DNA of 64,000 nucleotides from Lanius collurio. Lineage: Eukaryota; Chordata; Aves; Passeriformes; Laniidae. Positions 1-14,012 of the stretch are shown here, piece by piece; within the stretch, counting starts at the first letter, position 1, and every line of letters begins with the position of its first letter. The stretch is from positions 31,569,488 to 31,633,487 of the forward strand of contig JACBWW010000004.1 in assembly GCA_020086605.1 (NCBI GenBank). Reading direction: 5' to 3'. The translations under genes and the position numbers were made by a program. The notes below the pieces were generated by a model. It saw only the letters and a list, made by a program, of their open reading frames with translations. It searched no databases and had not been told where the DNA came from.

Positions 1-682
1 CATTAATCAGAACAGCTGTTGTTGAAGCGTATATGATTTAGTATCAGCATGCACTCATTCACCATAACTACTTTTTAGAGATACAGATAAGTTAATTGTT
101 TTACATTATCCATATTCTTAAGTAAATTCTCTTTGAGATGAAGTCATCTTCTTAAGCTATACCATAGCACTGAAGTATTGCAATAGATTTCACTAGCGTA
201 CCTTAATAGTGGCAGGCTAGAATGTTTTTAAGTACCCATAAAATCATAGTGGAAAAGGTGTAAAAGAATAAATTAATACATATGCTCCCCAAGTGCTGAA
301 TTATAAATTTAAGTAAGTTTAGGGGGACAGAGATGCAGCAGAAACATACGGAATTTCTGGAAAAGAAGCAGAATAGCACATACAGGCCAACAGTTACTGA
401 TGATCTCAGAGCTGATACTCCACTGATCTGGGGAGCTGAGCACACCTCCCACACTGCTTTGGAGAATGAGTTACACACAGAGCTTCTACTGAGAGCGTAG
501 AGAGTGCAAGTTCAAACAGCATGGAAACATGCTTTAGGTGTTAATAAAACACCTACCACCTCTAACAAGTTATTCAGAGATGACTGCTGCAATGACTTCT
601 AGAAGTGTCATGCACTCAGATGAAACATTAATCTGCTGCGAATTCATGACTCTTGGTTTTTCTACTGTACAACTGCACTTAC
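1..682 (-). other. HAUS2: HAUS2 intron, left edge
   Basis: This is intron downstream of HAUS2 exon 3. I saw no further HAUS2 exon, repeat or RNA gene here. Confidence 0.6.
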
Positions 683-752
683 CTAAGTAAAAATGGTGAG
701 TAATATCTGCTGTCTCATTCTCCAGCTGCATCATTTCAGTTTCCAGTTTTAT
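683..752 (-). CDS. HAUS2: HAUS2 coding exon 3
   Basis: This 70-nt exon lies between the acceptor TTGTTGTAG and the donor TTAG|GTAAGT. It encodes [17 protein letters not shown] and then HHFYL, leaving one base of the next codon. It is too short to stand out as an ORF and was recognised by similarity to HAUS2. Confidence 0.87.
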
Positions 753-3134
753 CTACAACAATAATAGCATCAAATGAAAATGCATTTTTAACATATTTAC
801 CCAGATATTGTTGACTCTCTTGGGGTGGAGGAGAAAGTAGAAAGGGAGAAAGTGGCAGCACAGGGGAGAGCATGTGTATGAAAGAGAGCAAGCATTACCC
901 CAAGAACATGTTACCCTGCTCTCCAGAGAGTTTCTACTGCTAGGTGGGGCTTTTTTGGTCAACAAGAAAAAGACTGTTTAAAAAGACCAACTTAAATAAT
1001 TTGGTGTTTTGTGCTGGAAAAGACAGATACTGAAATTCATTCCTAAACCACAGAGTTTATGATAGAATGGCTTGGGTTGGAAGGGCTGTTAGAGATCATC
1101 TAGTTCCAAACCCCTGCCAATGGGCAGGGATATCACCCACTAGAGCAGGTTGCTCTGAGCCCCATCCAACCTGGCCTTGAATATTTTCAGGGATGGGGCA
1201 TCCACAACTTCTCTGGGCAGCCTATTCCAGTGTCTCACCACCCTCACAGTAAAGCATTTTTTCCTAGTACCTCATCTAACCTAACCTAATCTAATCTAGT
1301 CTAGTCTAGTCTAATCTAATCTATCTTCTTTTAGTTTCAAACCATTCCCCCTTGTCCTAGTATTATTTGCTTGTGTAAAAAGTCACTCTCCCTCATTTTT
1401 TAAGCCCCCTTTAAGTACTGGATGGCTGCTAAACAATCCATGCTCTCTCAGCCTGTAGGAGAAATGTTCCAGCCCTTGGATCATCTTCATGGCCCTCCGC
1501 TGGAACCACTCCAACAGGTTCACCTCTTTCCTGTCCTGAGGATCCCAGACCTGGACACAGCACTCCGGGTCTCACAAGGACAGAAGAGAAGAATCCCCTC
1601 CCTTGCTCTGCTGGCCACGCTGCGTTTGATGCAGCCCATGATGTGGTTGGTTTTCTGGGCTGCGACTGCACGTTGCTAGGTCATGTTGACCTTTTCATCC
1701 CAAGTCCTTCTCCACAATGCTGCTCCCAGTAAATTCACCTCTGGTATTCATGTCTGGGATTGCCCTGACCAGGTGCAGGACCCCACATTTGGTCTTGTTG
1801 AGCCTCATGAAGTTCTTGTGAGCCTATTTCTCAAGCTTGCCCAGTCCCTCTGGATGGCATCCCATCCTTCTGTTGTGTCCAGTGCTCCTCTCAGCTTCAT
1901 ATCATCTGCAAACTTGCTGAAGGTGCACTCATCTGCCTGTCTATGCCATTGATAAAGATATTGAAAAGCATCGGTCCCAGGACAGAGCCCTGAGGGATAC
2001 CACTTGTCACCAGCCTCCAGCTGGACACAGAACCATTGACCACAACTCTCTAGTTGTGTCCATTCTGCCAATTCCATAATCACTGGATAGTCTACCCTTC
2101 AAACCCATGTCTCTCCTACTTACATCTCTTACAAAGCAGTTTCATAGTCTATGTAATGTCTAAACCAACATTATAAAATACAAGGCAGCAGCCAGTTCAG
2201 GCAGTAGGAAATGTCTGAGGTTACTGCTTGCTAACCAACAAAATTGCCTATAAAGAGGCACATTTTTGTGACTTGAAGTCAACTACAAATTCTTTATTGT
2301 TCAATTTCTTCAGAAAACTTCAGGAAATACTTTAGTCAAAGGTTCCACCTGCTGAGTCCTTCTACTTATACCTAAAACTTTTGTTTCACAGTTTTGTTCT
2401 TTTCTTTATGACAACTCAGTCCACGGGGGAAAAAAGTGCCAACTGTTAAACAGCTGAACTGTTAAAAAACCCTCAAAACATGAGATAACATGGCACGCTT
2501 GATACTTCATTGGAGCCCTGTATTACCGCCAGGTATCGAAGTGTTGAGTGTACACTGACAACAGTAAAGGCTGTACCTCATTGATTTCAGCTTCCATGTT
2601 TACCATTTCTTCCATCTCTGAGAATTTTGCAAAGCATGGCGTTCTTCTACAAGTTAAATCCAAAGTCTCCTTTGAAAGTAAGACAAACAGGAAAAATGCA
2701 ATCAGTAGCAAGAAAGCACCGAGCAAACGCTCCATCATAGCTTTTGACAGTTTAAGGTTGTTGTTCCTCTCCTGCGCTCCGCAATGCAGCACAATTCACC
2801 CGAACGACGCCTAAGTCGCTGCTCCGCGGCGGCCGGGCCCGGGCGGTACCTGGCTCACGGCGCCCGCTGCCAAGCACCGCTCCAGCAGCACGGCCGTCGC
2901 CGAGCGCTGCCCGGGCTCCCAGGGCCAGGGCTCGCCGCTGCCCTCCTCCTCATCGCTCTCCACGTCGAGCCACGAGCTGCACTCCAGCTCCAGCTCGGGA
3001 TCGCCATCGAGCTCGGAATCGGACTCGAGCTCGGGGTCGCTCGCCCCGCGGGGCCCGGGGCTGGCGGCCTCCACGGGCGGAGTCTCGGTGTCTCGCAGGG
3101 ACGGCGGCGGCCGAGGGCGCCTGGGGGCCGCCAT
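683..3134 (-). CDS. HAUS2: HAUS augmin-like complex subunit 2, 5' part (three coding exons; rest beyond left edge)
   Basis: HAUS2 is a subunit of the eight-member augmin complex, which brings gamma-tubulin to existing spindle microtubules so that new ones branch from them. Three coding exons are seen on the minus strand: 3134-2850, 2669-2577 and 752-683, joined in phases 0, 0 and 1. Residues 80-95 (ending AAGAVSQ) and the next two exons align with the start of human HAUS2 as I remember it: [13 protein letters not shown] matches EMLNMSKKTVSCF, and [14 protein letters not shown] matches LEKDTADVVHPFFL. The start at 3134 sits in a strong Kozak context (CCCGCCATGG) and has no later in-frame ATG in exon 1. 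It gives about 65 more residues before the homologous part than human has. The remaining exons, about two thirds of the protein, lie off the left edge. The gene is head-to-head with LRRC57. Confidence 0.9.
1062..2130 (-). mobile_element. CR1 LINE fragment, 3' part, degenerate
   Basis: The plus strand begins with the reverse complement of a CR1 3' end (AGAATGGCTTGGGTTGGAAG). On the minus strand, broken frames encode pieces of the CR1 reverse transcriptase. These include the catalytic FADD motif at 1901-1912 within SKFADDMKL, followed by a [12 protein letters not shown] segment. Frameshifts and stops show that it is inactive. The copy is 5'-truncated, as most CR1 copies are. It lies in HAUS2 intron 2 in the same orientation as the gene. 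Confidence 0.88.
1275..1325. repeat. Pentanucleotide repeat (TCTAA/TCTAG variants) inside CR1
   Basis: This is a run of about ten five-base units: TCTAA or CTAAC, then TCTAG units, then TCTAA units again. It lies within the CR1 3' region at a point where other copies have no such array. Confidence 0.8.
2577..2669 (-). CDS. HAUS2: HAUS2 coding exon 2
   Basis: This exon has 31 codons between an acceptor ending TTTCAAAG and the donor GAG|GTACAG. It encodes the start of the predicted helical region ([16 protein letters not shown]). Its length equals that of the human exon as I recall it. Confidence 0.9.
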
Positions 3135-3560
3135 GGCGGGCGTGGCAGGAACGCCGGTGACTCGCGTCCGGTTCCGGGCGGGCGCTGCTGGAGCCGCCGT
3201 TCTGGAAGGGCGGAGCGCGGGGGACGAGCCGGGGTTCCGCCGCCGCGGAGCGTCTGCCAGCGGCTCCCGGACAGGTTGGTTGAGCCGAGGCGGGCCGGGT
3301 CCAGCGGCCCCCGACAGTGCTGGGGTCGGGGTCGGAGCAGCCGGGCGGGGTTGGGGCGGGGGGACCGCGGCCTGCAGCCGGTCAGTGCTGGCCTGGCCCC
3401 TTGCCGGGGCGCCCGCGGCGGCACGGAGCGCATCTCCTGTGGGGCTCCCCGTCGCGGCTGCTTACGTGCTGTCCCCCAGGCTTCATTCCCCACCGCCCGG
3501 CTGCGAACCCGGCACTAATCCCGGCCTGTGACTCGTGCGCCCTGGGATTAAACCCCGCTG
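2780..3560. promoter_or_regulatory. CpG island, shared HAUS2/LRRC57 promoter
   Basis: This block is GC-rich with dense CpG and lies between the HAUS2 start codon (3134, minus) and LRRC57 exon 2 (plus). No TATA box is apparent. The GCCGCCATGGCGGGC context around 3126-3140 is nearly palindromic. By analogy with human, LRRC57 should have a noncoding first exon here. A possible donor is ACAG|GTTGGT at 3274, but I cannot fix it. Confidence 0.75.
2850..3134 (-). CDS. HAUS2: HAUS2 coding exon 1
   Basis: This exon has 95 codons and ends at the donor CAG|GTACC (phase 0). Residues 1-70 are proline-rich and then strongly acidic, with repeated E-L-E/S-D units. The last 25 residues (from PWEPG onward) match the conserved HAUS2 N-terminus. 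Confidence 0.88.
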
Positions 3561-7999
<4,439 letters not shown>

Positions 8000-8680
8000 T
8001 CTCTATTCTGACCCTGTGTATTACCAATAAGAAGACCTAGACTAGAAGCATCTGCTTCACTGACTTAAACCAAGACTGATGAAGGAAATGATCAGAGTAG
8101 TCCTCTTCTAGTAGTCTGATACAGCCTGTTAAGGCCACATTGAATAAACTTGAACTAGAGAATATAGGTATTGAACTGATGAACCTGCCCAGGGGCCAGT
8201 TTTGATTTTTGTGCCACAATAGCTTTTAACACAGTACATGTTCTCCTTTGTCAGGGCTTGTTCTTTCACAGAGAAAGGGAACAAGCATTTCAAAGTTGCC
8301 AGTTCCCTTTTGTCAGAAAGCCGGCTGTTAATTTGTAAGAGGACTGTTTCTTCTGGAAACATTTTTCCATGATAGCACATGGAAGTTCTACCACCAAAGC
8401 ACTGTATGTCTTGGAGCAAGCACTGCTCTGCAGAGAGGAACTTTTACAAATGAGGTTTTAGTTTATAACCTGTATAAGTTGTTTGTTTTTTTTTTTAATG
8501 AAGCACAAATAGTTGTGGTTAAGTTAAATGTTTTATTAACAGCTTCCAGTAAACAAATTGTGGTTTGAGCATCCTTTATTTATATTTTACTCTACAGGCT
8601 TTGTTTTCCCATAAGCAAGAATTGCACTACAGTCCATTTTTGCTTGAGCTGTATCAAATAAAAATTAGGTTCATCTTCAA
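8000..8680 (+). other. LRRC57: LRRC57 3' UTR
   Basis: The UTR follows the stop at 7997-7999 and contains two AATAAA signals, at 8143-8148 and 8657-8662. Which is used, or whether both are, cannot be told. No coding potential was seen. Confidence 0.55.
8657..8662 (+). terminator. LRRC57: Candidate polyadenylation signal of LRRC57
   Basis: A canonical AATAAA lies 658 bases after the stop codon. An earlier AATAAA at 8143-8148 is an alternative for a short UTR form. Confidence 0.45.
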
Positions 8681-11600
8681 TGTATTCAGTAAAAATGTAT
8701 ATCGCTAGAAAATATAATATCCTTGCACTGACTCCTTGTGTACAGAGCAATGCTGAAGGTCTTAGTTGTCAGCCCACTGCTGCTGCCTTATTACCAAAAG
8801 CACCTAGAAAGAGCTAAAAATGTATGCAATTATGTAACTTATACTGAAAAGGAAAATGTACTTGTATATTTTAGTAAATTATTTTCAAAAAATCAGTTCA
8901 AGTTTATTTGGTGTAACTGTTGTCATTTTAATAGTTAGTACTAAGATGTCACTGAAAGCCCTCATTTAGCTACCTGAGTCTGTCCATTGGTGACAGCTAC
9001 ACCTCAACACTACACCCATAATTAGGACTAGCAATAAGTGGTTCTTTTGTGATGCTCAGACATATTTAGTTCCCTGACCCTGTTGCCATCTTACTTCAAT
9101 TCTTACACAGTAATACTTAAGAGTGTTTTAGGGGACATTGGCTCCTTAATCAAAAGATCGATGTGAGTCATCATTTAACAGGGAACCAGATGTGCTTAAG
9201 AATCCCCATTCTAGCTATTATTTCTTTAAAAACTACTAGCGTCTTGTCAGAAGTAGCTGTCAGCTGACAATGTTTATGAGACTTTGCTTTGCAAGACATA
9301 ACCAGAGAAGTGCTTTAAGAACGTTTATGTGTTACCATAATGCAAGGCCTTGTATAGTCAGAAATCTATTCAGCTTCATACTAACAGCTTCCACAGATTA
9401 TGACATGAAAATTGAGTAGTGAATAAAGCCTCCACACTTGTTCTAAATTTTAGCTCCTTCTGCTTGATACCTAAATCCCATTTGAAGTACTAGCTTTTTT
9501 TTTCCTACAGATTTCCTGTGCATGAGACATCAACATAACAAATTAGCTGCTAGCAGATTCCCCCTTTGTATTCACCAAAGGAGTGGTCTATCATGTATGC
9601 ACTTGGCAATACTGTGCTGTGGTGGCATTTTGGTTTTACTATTTTTTAACTGAAAGTATCTGTGCTCAGAGATGCTGCTTCTCTCATTTAACATGTTTAT
9701 CAGGATTCTTTTTTTCTATTCAACAACACTGTGTAAGAAGAGATGGTAGAACACAACCATTGAAAATTATGGAGTTAGCATTGCTATAAAAAAAAAAATC
9801 TTACTACTGTGGGAAGTATTTAATTAAGTCAACATTTCTTTTTCGTGACCACTAGTACATTTACAAACCTCTCAGTTGCTCATTGTTAGGCTCCCTTGCT
9901 GCCTTGGAGTTATGACAGCTATCAAAGCTTTTGTAGAGCAAAACAGTAAAAGCATCATGTAAAATACTGATTGGAACCGAGTTAGTCCTAATTAACTAAA
10001 CTTGTTCCAGAACAGAGCAAGACTGATTTCTGTTTCAAAGAAAAAAAGTGACTGATGCCCTTACCTGTTTTAACTCACTGCAGTGACTGTAACTGAGTCA
10101 CATAGTAGAATGCTGTTCTAGATATTTCAGCACTCTATGTAACCTGTTAATGGTCTTATATCGGGACTTCCCATTTTCCCTTCTCATCACTCCCACCCTA
10201 CAAGTGAAGCTATAAACTAATTTTATTTCTGTGCACAATCACGCTTGCAGCTTTTTAGTTTTGGATTTACTGAGGTAGAACATCACCCTAGTTAACAATA
10301 TAAACCATTTATGTATTTTGTTTCAGACCTGTATCACTTGCTCTTCAATTTTCCATTGCAGTAAGACACACATTTCATCCATCTATTCAACCAGCATTTA
10401 GACACTGCATTGCTTCAAGTGCAGCAAGAGTGAATTATCAACTACAGGTTATTGTGTGGTGTAAACAGTGAGTTGTTTCACCATATAGCCTTCTCAAGGG
10501 TAAGTTTTGCAAGTAGCTGTACAAGCAGCACATGCTGCAGTTCACAGTACAGTTACTGCTGTGCTAAAAGTCTGTCTCATCAAGGAGTAGACTACCTGGA
10601 ATTTACCATTTAGTGTCCTTTAAGCATACCCATGGGACATGTGCTGCCTCCTCATAATAGTTATGTAAGCAGGCCATCCCTAGTTTCTTTTACTAGTTAT
10701 ATAGATAGAGTAGATATATGGTATAATAGAATACTTCTAAGCTCTTCCCAGGTAGGGCAGTCTCTCTTGCAGCTCAGAACTGTTGCAAGTTAACAAAAGT
10801 CTCTATTTCCCCCCATACCTCTTCCCTCTGAAGAGTGCTCTGGGAATCTGTGGCTCTAGTATGAGAGAAAATACTATTTAAATTGCCTCACAAATGAAAT
10901 TGCATTGGCACTAAGTTAAATCACTACATTTCATCTACTGGACTAGATATTGCGAGGCATCTGTTATCAATACTTGACTAGAAAGATTTTTTACTTTGTT
11001 CCTTTATCATTCTGAAGTATACTCCCACATATGTTGTGGTCTTTCAAAGAAGAGATGGACACAACAAACTGAATGTAGGAGATGTTGATTTAAGGGAATC
11101 AAAACTAGAGCGTTAAAGACTACAATATTCCTCTCCTCCCAACCACACCCATTCTTTTCTCAGCACTGGGATTTCTGTGAAATAAAAATAGATGAGGAAC
11201 TTCCTAGTTGCATAGTAGCAACTAGTTCTGCCAAGTTTTTCAAGGACAGGAAACTAAACAAAGACATTTCTAAGAGAAAATAGTTTAAAACACATTCCAT
11301 TATAAAAGTATGTATTTTTTGTGCACAATATATAGTTTAACAATCAAAAGCAGAAACTGTAAACCTTCATTCTTAATAGCATTCAGACATACAAAGATGT
11401 ACAAGTGTCAATTTCATACCATAGATATGAAAATTAAGCATCTATTCTATAGACAACAGTAAGACATTAAAGAAGCGAACTGTTTTGGACTAACATAAAG
11501 GCACCAACTCCCTCACAGATTTGGCTCTTGCTGGATCAGAAAATAGAATTGATACTCTGATAATACTCAAGAGTCTCAGAAATTATTTCCTTGTGTGGTA

Positions 11601-13946
11601 TTCATTGCAGTATTACAATTTTGATATACCAATCACAGCATTCTATCAGCCAACATGCTCATTTATTGTTAGAGCTCAAGCAAGTCAAGAACAAGGACTT
11701 GCAATGGCAAAGGAGAAGAACATTCCAATGTTTGCAATGTCCAAATGCTACAGAGCAGGCTTGCATTGTGTAAGCAGAATAAGGTAACCACCTTAGTCTT
11801 CTGTTCCAGGAGACAATCATAATTAAATAACATATGCTTTGCTTTCACAATTAGCAGCAAATATTCCTCAAGTTAATCTAAGTTTTTAAGGAGGAAAAAA
11901 AAAAGGCATACAGGTGGCTGTTTGAAATTTACTATGCAATGTTCTTAAAAGTACTTTTTTGCTACTTGTGTTCTTAAGCACATAACCTTCATTTACTGAT
12001 CAGGTAGTTAGTGCACTTTTGAAATTCATTAGCATTCCAACAATTACTGGAAGCTGGACAGGAGCCAACCCACACTACTCAATTATCTAGTCTCCTAAAA
12101 ATGACTTTACCTTACTCACATAAGGGAAACTGCCACTGGCCTATTTTTACATGCAGCTGTCCCATCACTTTGGTCAGTTGTTTGGGTTTTTTTGTTTGGT
12201 TGGGTTTTTGTTTGGTGGGTTGTTGTGGGGTTTTGTGCATGTGGTTGTTGGTTTTGGTTTTTCTTTCTTTAAATATCAAGTTGCCCTAGGAGTCAACTAA
12301 AAATAGACTGATAGTGCTGACTGTATTTCTACTAAAAAGAAAACAGAACACTTAAACACTGTCTTGCATTTCTAGTGTCATCTCTGACTCTGGGATTCAG
12401 TATTAGTGCCTACAGAGTATTTGTGGACTGTCCTTCAAAAAAGCACCTCGTAATGCTAATAGTTTTAATTATTCCTCCAGTCAATTTGATGTGAAGATTT
12501 TTGCCATCCAACACTGAGTATCACAGGTTAGTCCAAAGCAGCGTTTGCAACTTTAAAACAAGCATAATATATTGCTGGGTGGAGTTAAAATTATCTAAGT
12601 CACTTGCAATTTAATTACTATCAAGATTTCAAGAACATCTTTTTATATTACAGTAAAATCAAAATATTTTTCTTCACAGGACAGTGCTTTACCTCACCTG
12701 GTCAGAAACTCCTCTATTCTGGAACAGAGTAAAAATATTTTATTTGCAAGCAACTTGGACATGTAATATTTCCAAGTGCCAGTCCCAAATAATAAACCAG
12801 TCAGGAATCTATTTAGAACTAGTTTATTTAGAACTAGCATACATAAATATCTACTGCTTCCTCCAGACTTGTGACGAAGAAGTTTCACAATAAGCTTCTC
12901 TGGGTTTGGTAGGTTTAAGAAGCACTCTCAAAGTCACTGCTGAGAGCAAACTCTGCACCAGATCTCAATCATTATTTTGCACTGGAGAAAGGCATAACCT
13001 GAACTCCACTGAAAACTGGCCAAAAGAGAATAAGATATGGGATGCAAGCAAACTGCATGCTTTTCTACTCAGTTTCTTCCAGTTCAGATGCATTATTCAA
13101 ACACATAGAAGTTAACTTTTAGACAAGGGGTGTAAAATTTTCCATCAAATAAATACTTCAGAGAGATGGTTTTATTTTCTTCTACTCATGTGTGCATGAT
13201 GTTTAGATCAGATTTATATATACACACAACAAATATTATCAGAACAATGCAGCATGATTAGTCATGGCCTCCAAACCGATGTCAGTAAAGAAATGGAAAC
13301 CTGTATATCCCTCCGGTTACCATTACCTTAAAGTTCATGTGCTTAGGAAGTGTTTTAAAGCCCTTAACCCACAAGTTGTAAGTAATGGGCCTCTTCAATT
13401 CTGTGATCCACAAATTCAACTCCAAACCAATTGTGTGGTTTGGATTGTAAAACTATGGTTAGATGCTAGAGATACAAATCAGACAATGTTCACCTAGTCC
13501 CTAGTTTAGTGAAGACACTCAACTTATGAGGTATTTCAAACAGTGCAAAGTGCCCTCTCCAACTTTCCACAACTGTGAATTCAGGTTACCCTGCTTGTTC
13601 AACTTCAATAAAGGACTGAATTTTCGGTGCAGGAAAATAAAATTTAAAAAAATAATAAAAAGAAACTGGGAAGAGTAATAAAACATACAAGAAGATTCTC
13701 AAAGCCCCAACACTTGTAGCCCTGAGCAGTGTAAAGAAAGTGAAGGCAGGTAAGTAGAAGGAAGTTGGCTGCTTTCTTGGAGACAAGGCCATGTTTACAT
13801 GAAGCAATAAAAGAAAACTAATCCCTACAGAAGGGGTACTGCTTCATTTTTCCAAGCCCTTCTTATTTCAGAATAGAAGTTTCACAGATCCATGAATATG
13901 GTGGCTTGCAGCTGGAGAGGCTGTCATGGAACAATGACAGCAGGCT
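8681..13946. other. Tail-to-tail region between LRRC57 and SNAP23, probably including the SNAP23 3' UTR
   Basis: There are about 5.3 kb without recognisable coding sequence. The part next to the SNAP23 stop (13947) should be its 3' UTR. Minus-strand AATAAA hexamers occur at 13171-13176 and 12738-12743 (TTTATT on plus), but I cannot tell which is used. A strongly G/T-rich stretch lies at 12176-12275. No transposable element, tRNA or miRNA hairpin was recognised. Confidence 0.6.
12176..12275 (+). repeat. G/T-rich low-complexity tract
   Basis: About 100 bases are nearly free of A and C on the plus strand, with repeated GGTTTT, GGGTT and TTGTGG blocks. The minus strand, on which SNAP23 is transcribed, would read as an A/C-rich RNA. 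Confidence 0.75.
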
Positions 13947-14012
13947 TTAATTTTCAATTAGTTTCTTGGCTCTGATGTTGGCTTGCTCAATGCGTTCCCT
14001 GTTTGTATCGGC
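13947..14012 (-). CDS. SNAP23: SNAP23 last coding exon
   Basis: The exon encodes [18 protein letters not shown] and IEN, then TAA (13947-13949). The acceptor is TCTTTCAG. This is the C-terminal end of the Qc SNARE helix. Confidence 0.95.
   Translation of the reverse strand, partial: ADTNRERIEQANIRAKKLIEN

Larger units (their letters stand above)
753..2576 (-). other. HAUS2: HAUS2 intron 2
   Basis: This intron of about 1.8 kb is mostly occupied by a CR1 fragment at 1062-2130. The flanks (753-1061 and 2131-2576) are AT-rich and show nothing recognisable. Confidence 0.75.

Noticed and set aside
2855..3493. Minus-strand ORF of 212 codons overlapping HAUS2 exon 1
   Set aside because: It is in a different frame from HAUS2, is only a Pro/Arg/Ala run typical of CpG islands, and runs through the promoter.
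2784..3531. Plus-strand ORFs of 244 and 147 codons across the first CpG island
   Set aside because: They are shadows of GC-rich DNA. The same bases encode HAUS2 exon 1 on the other strand with correct splicing and homology, and the ORF products are Arg/Gly/Ala-rich without familiar content.
10520..10570. Possible miRNA-like hairpin around GCAGCACATGCTGCAG
   Set aside because: The pairing is a short palindrome without a roughly 22-base stem and a proper loop, so it does not support a precursor.
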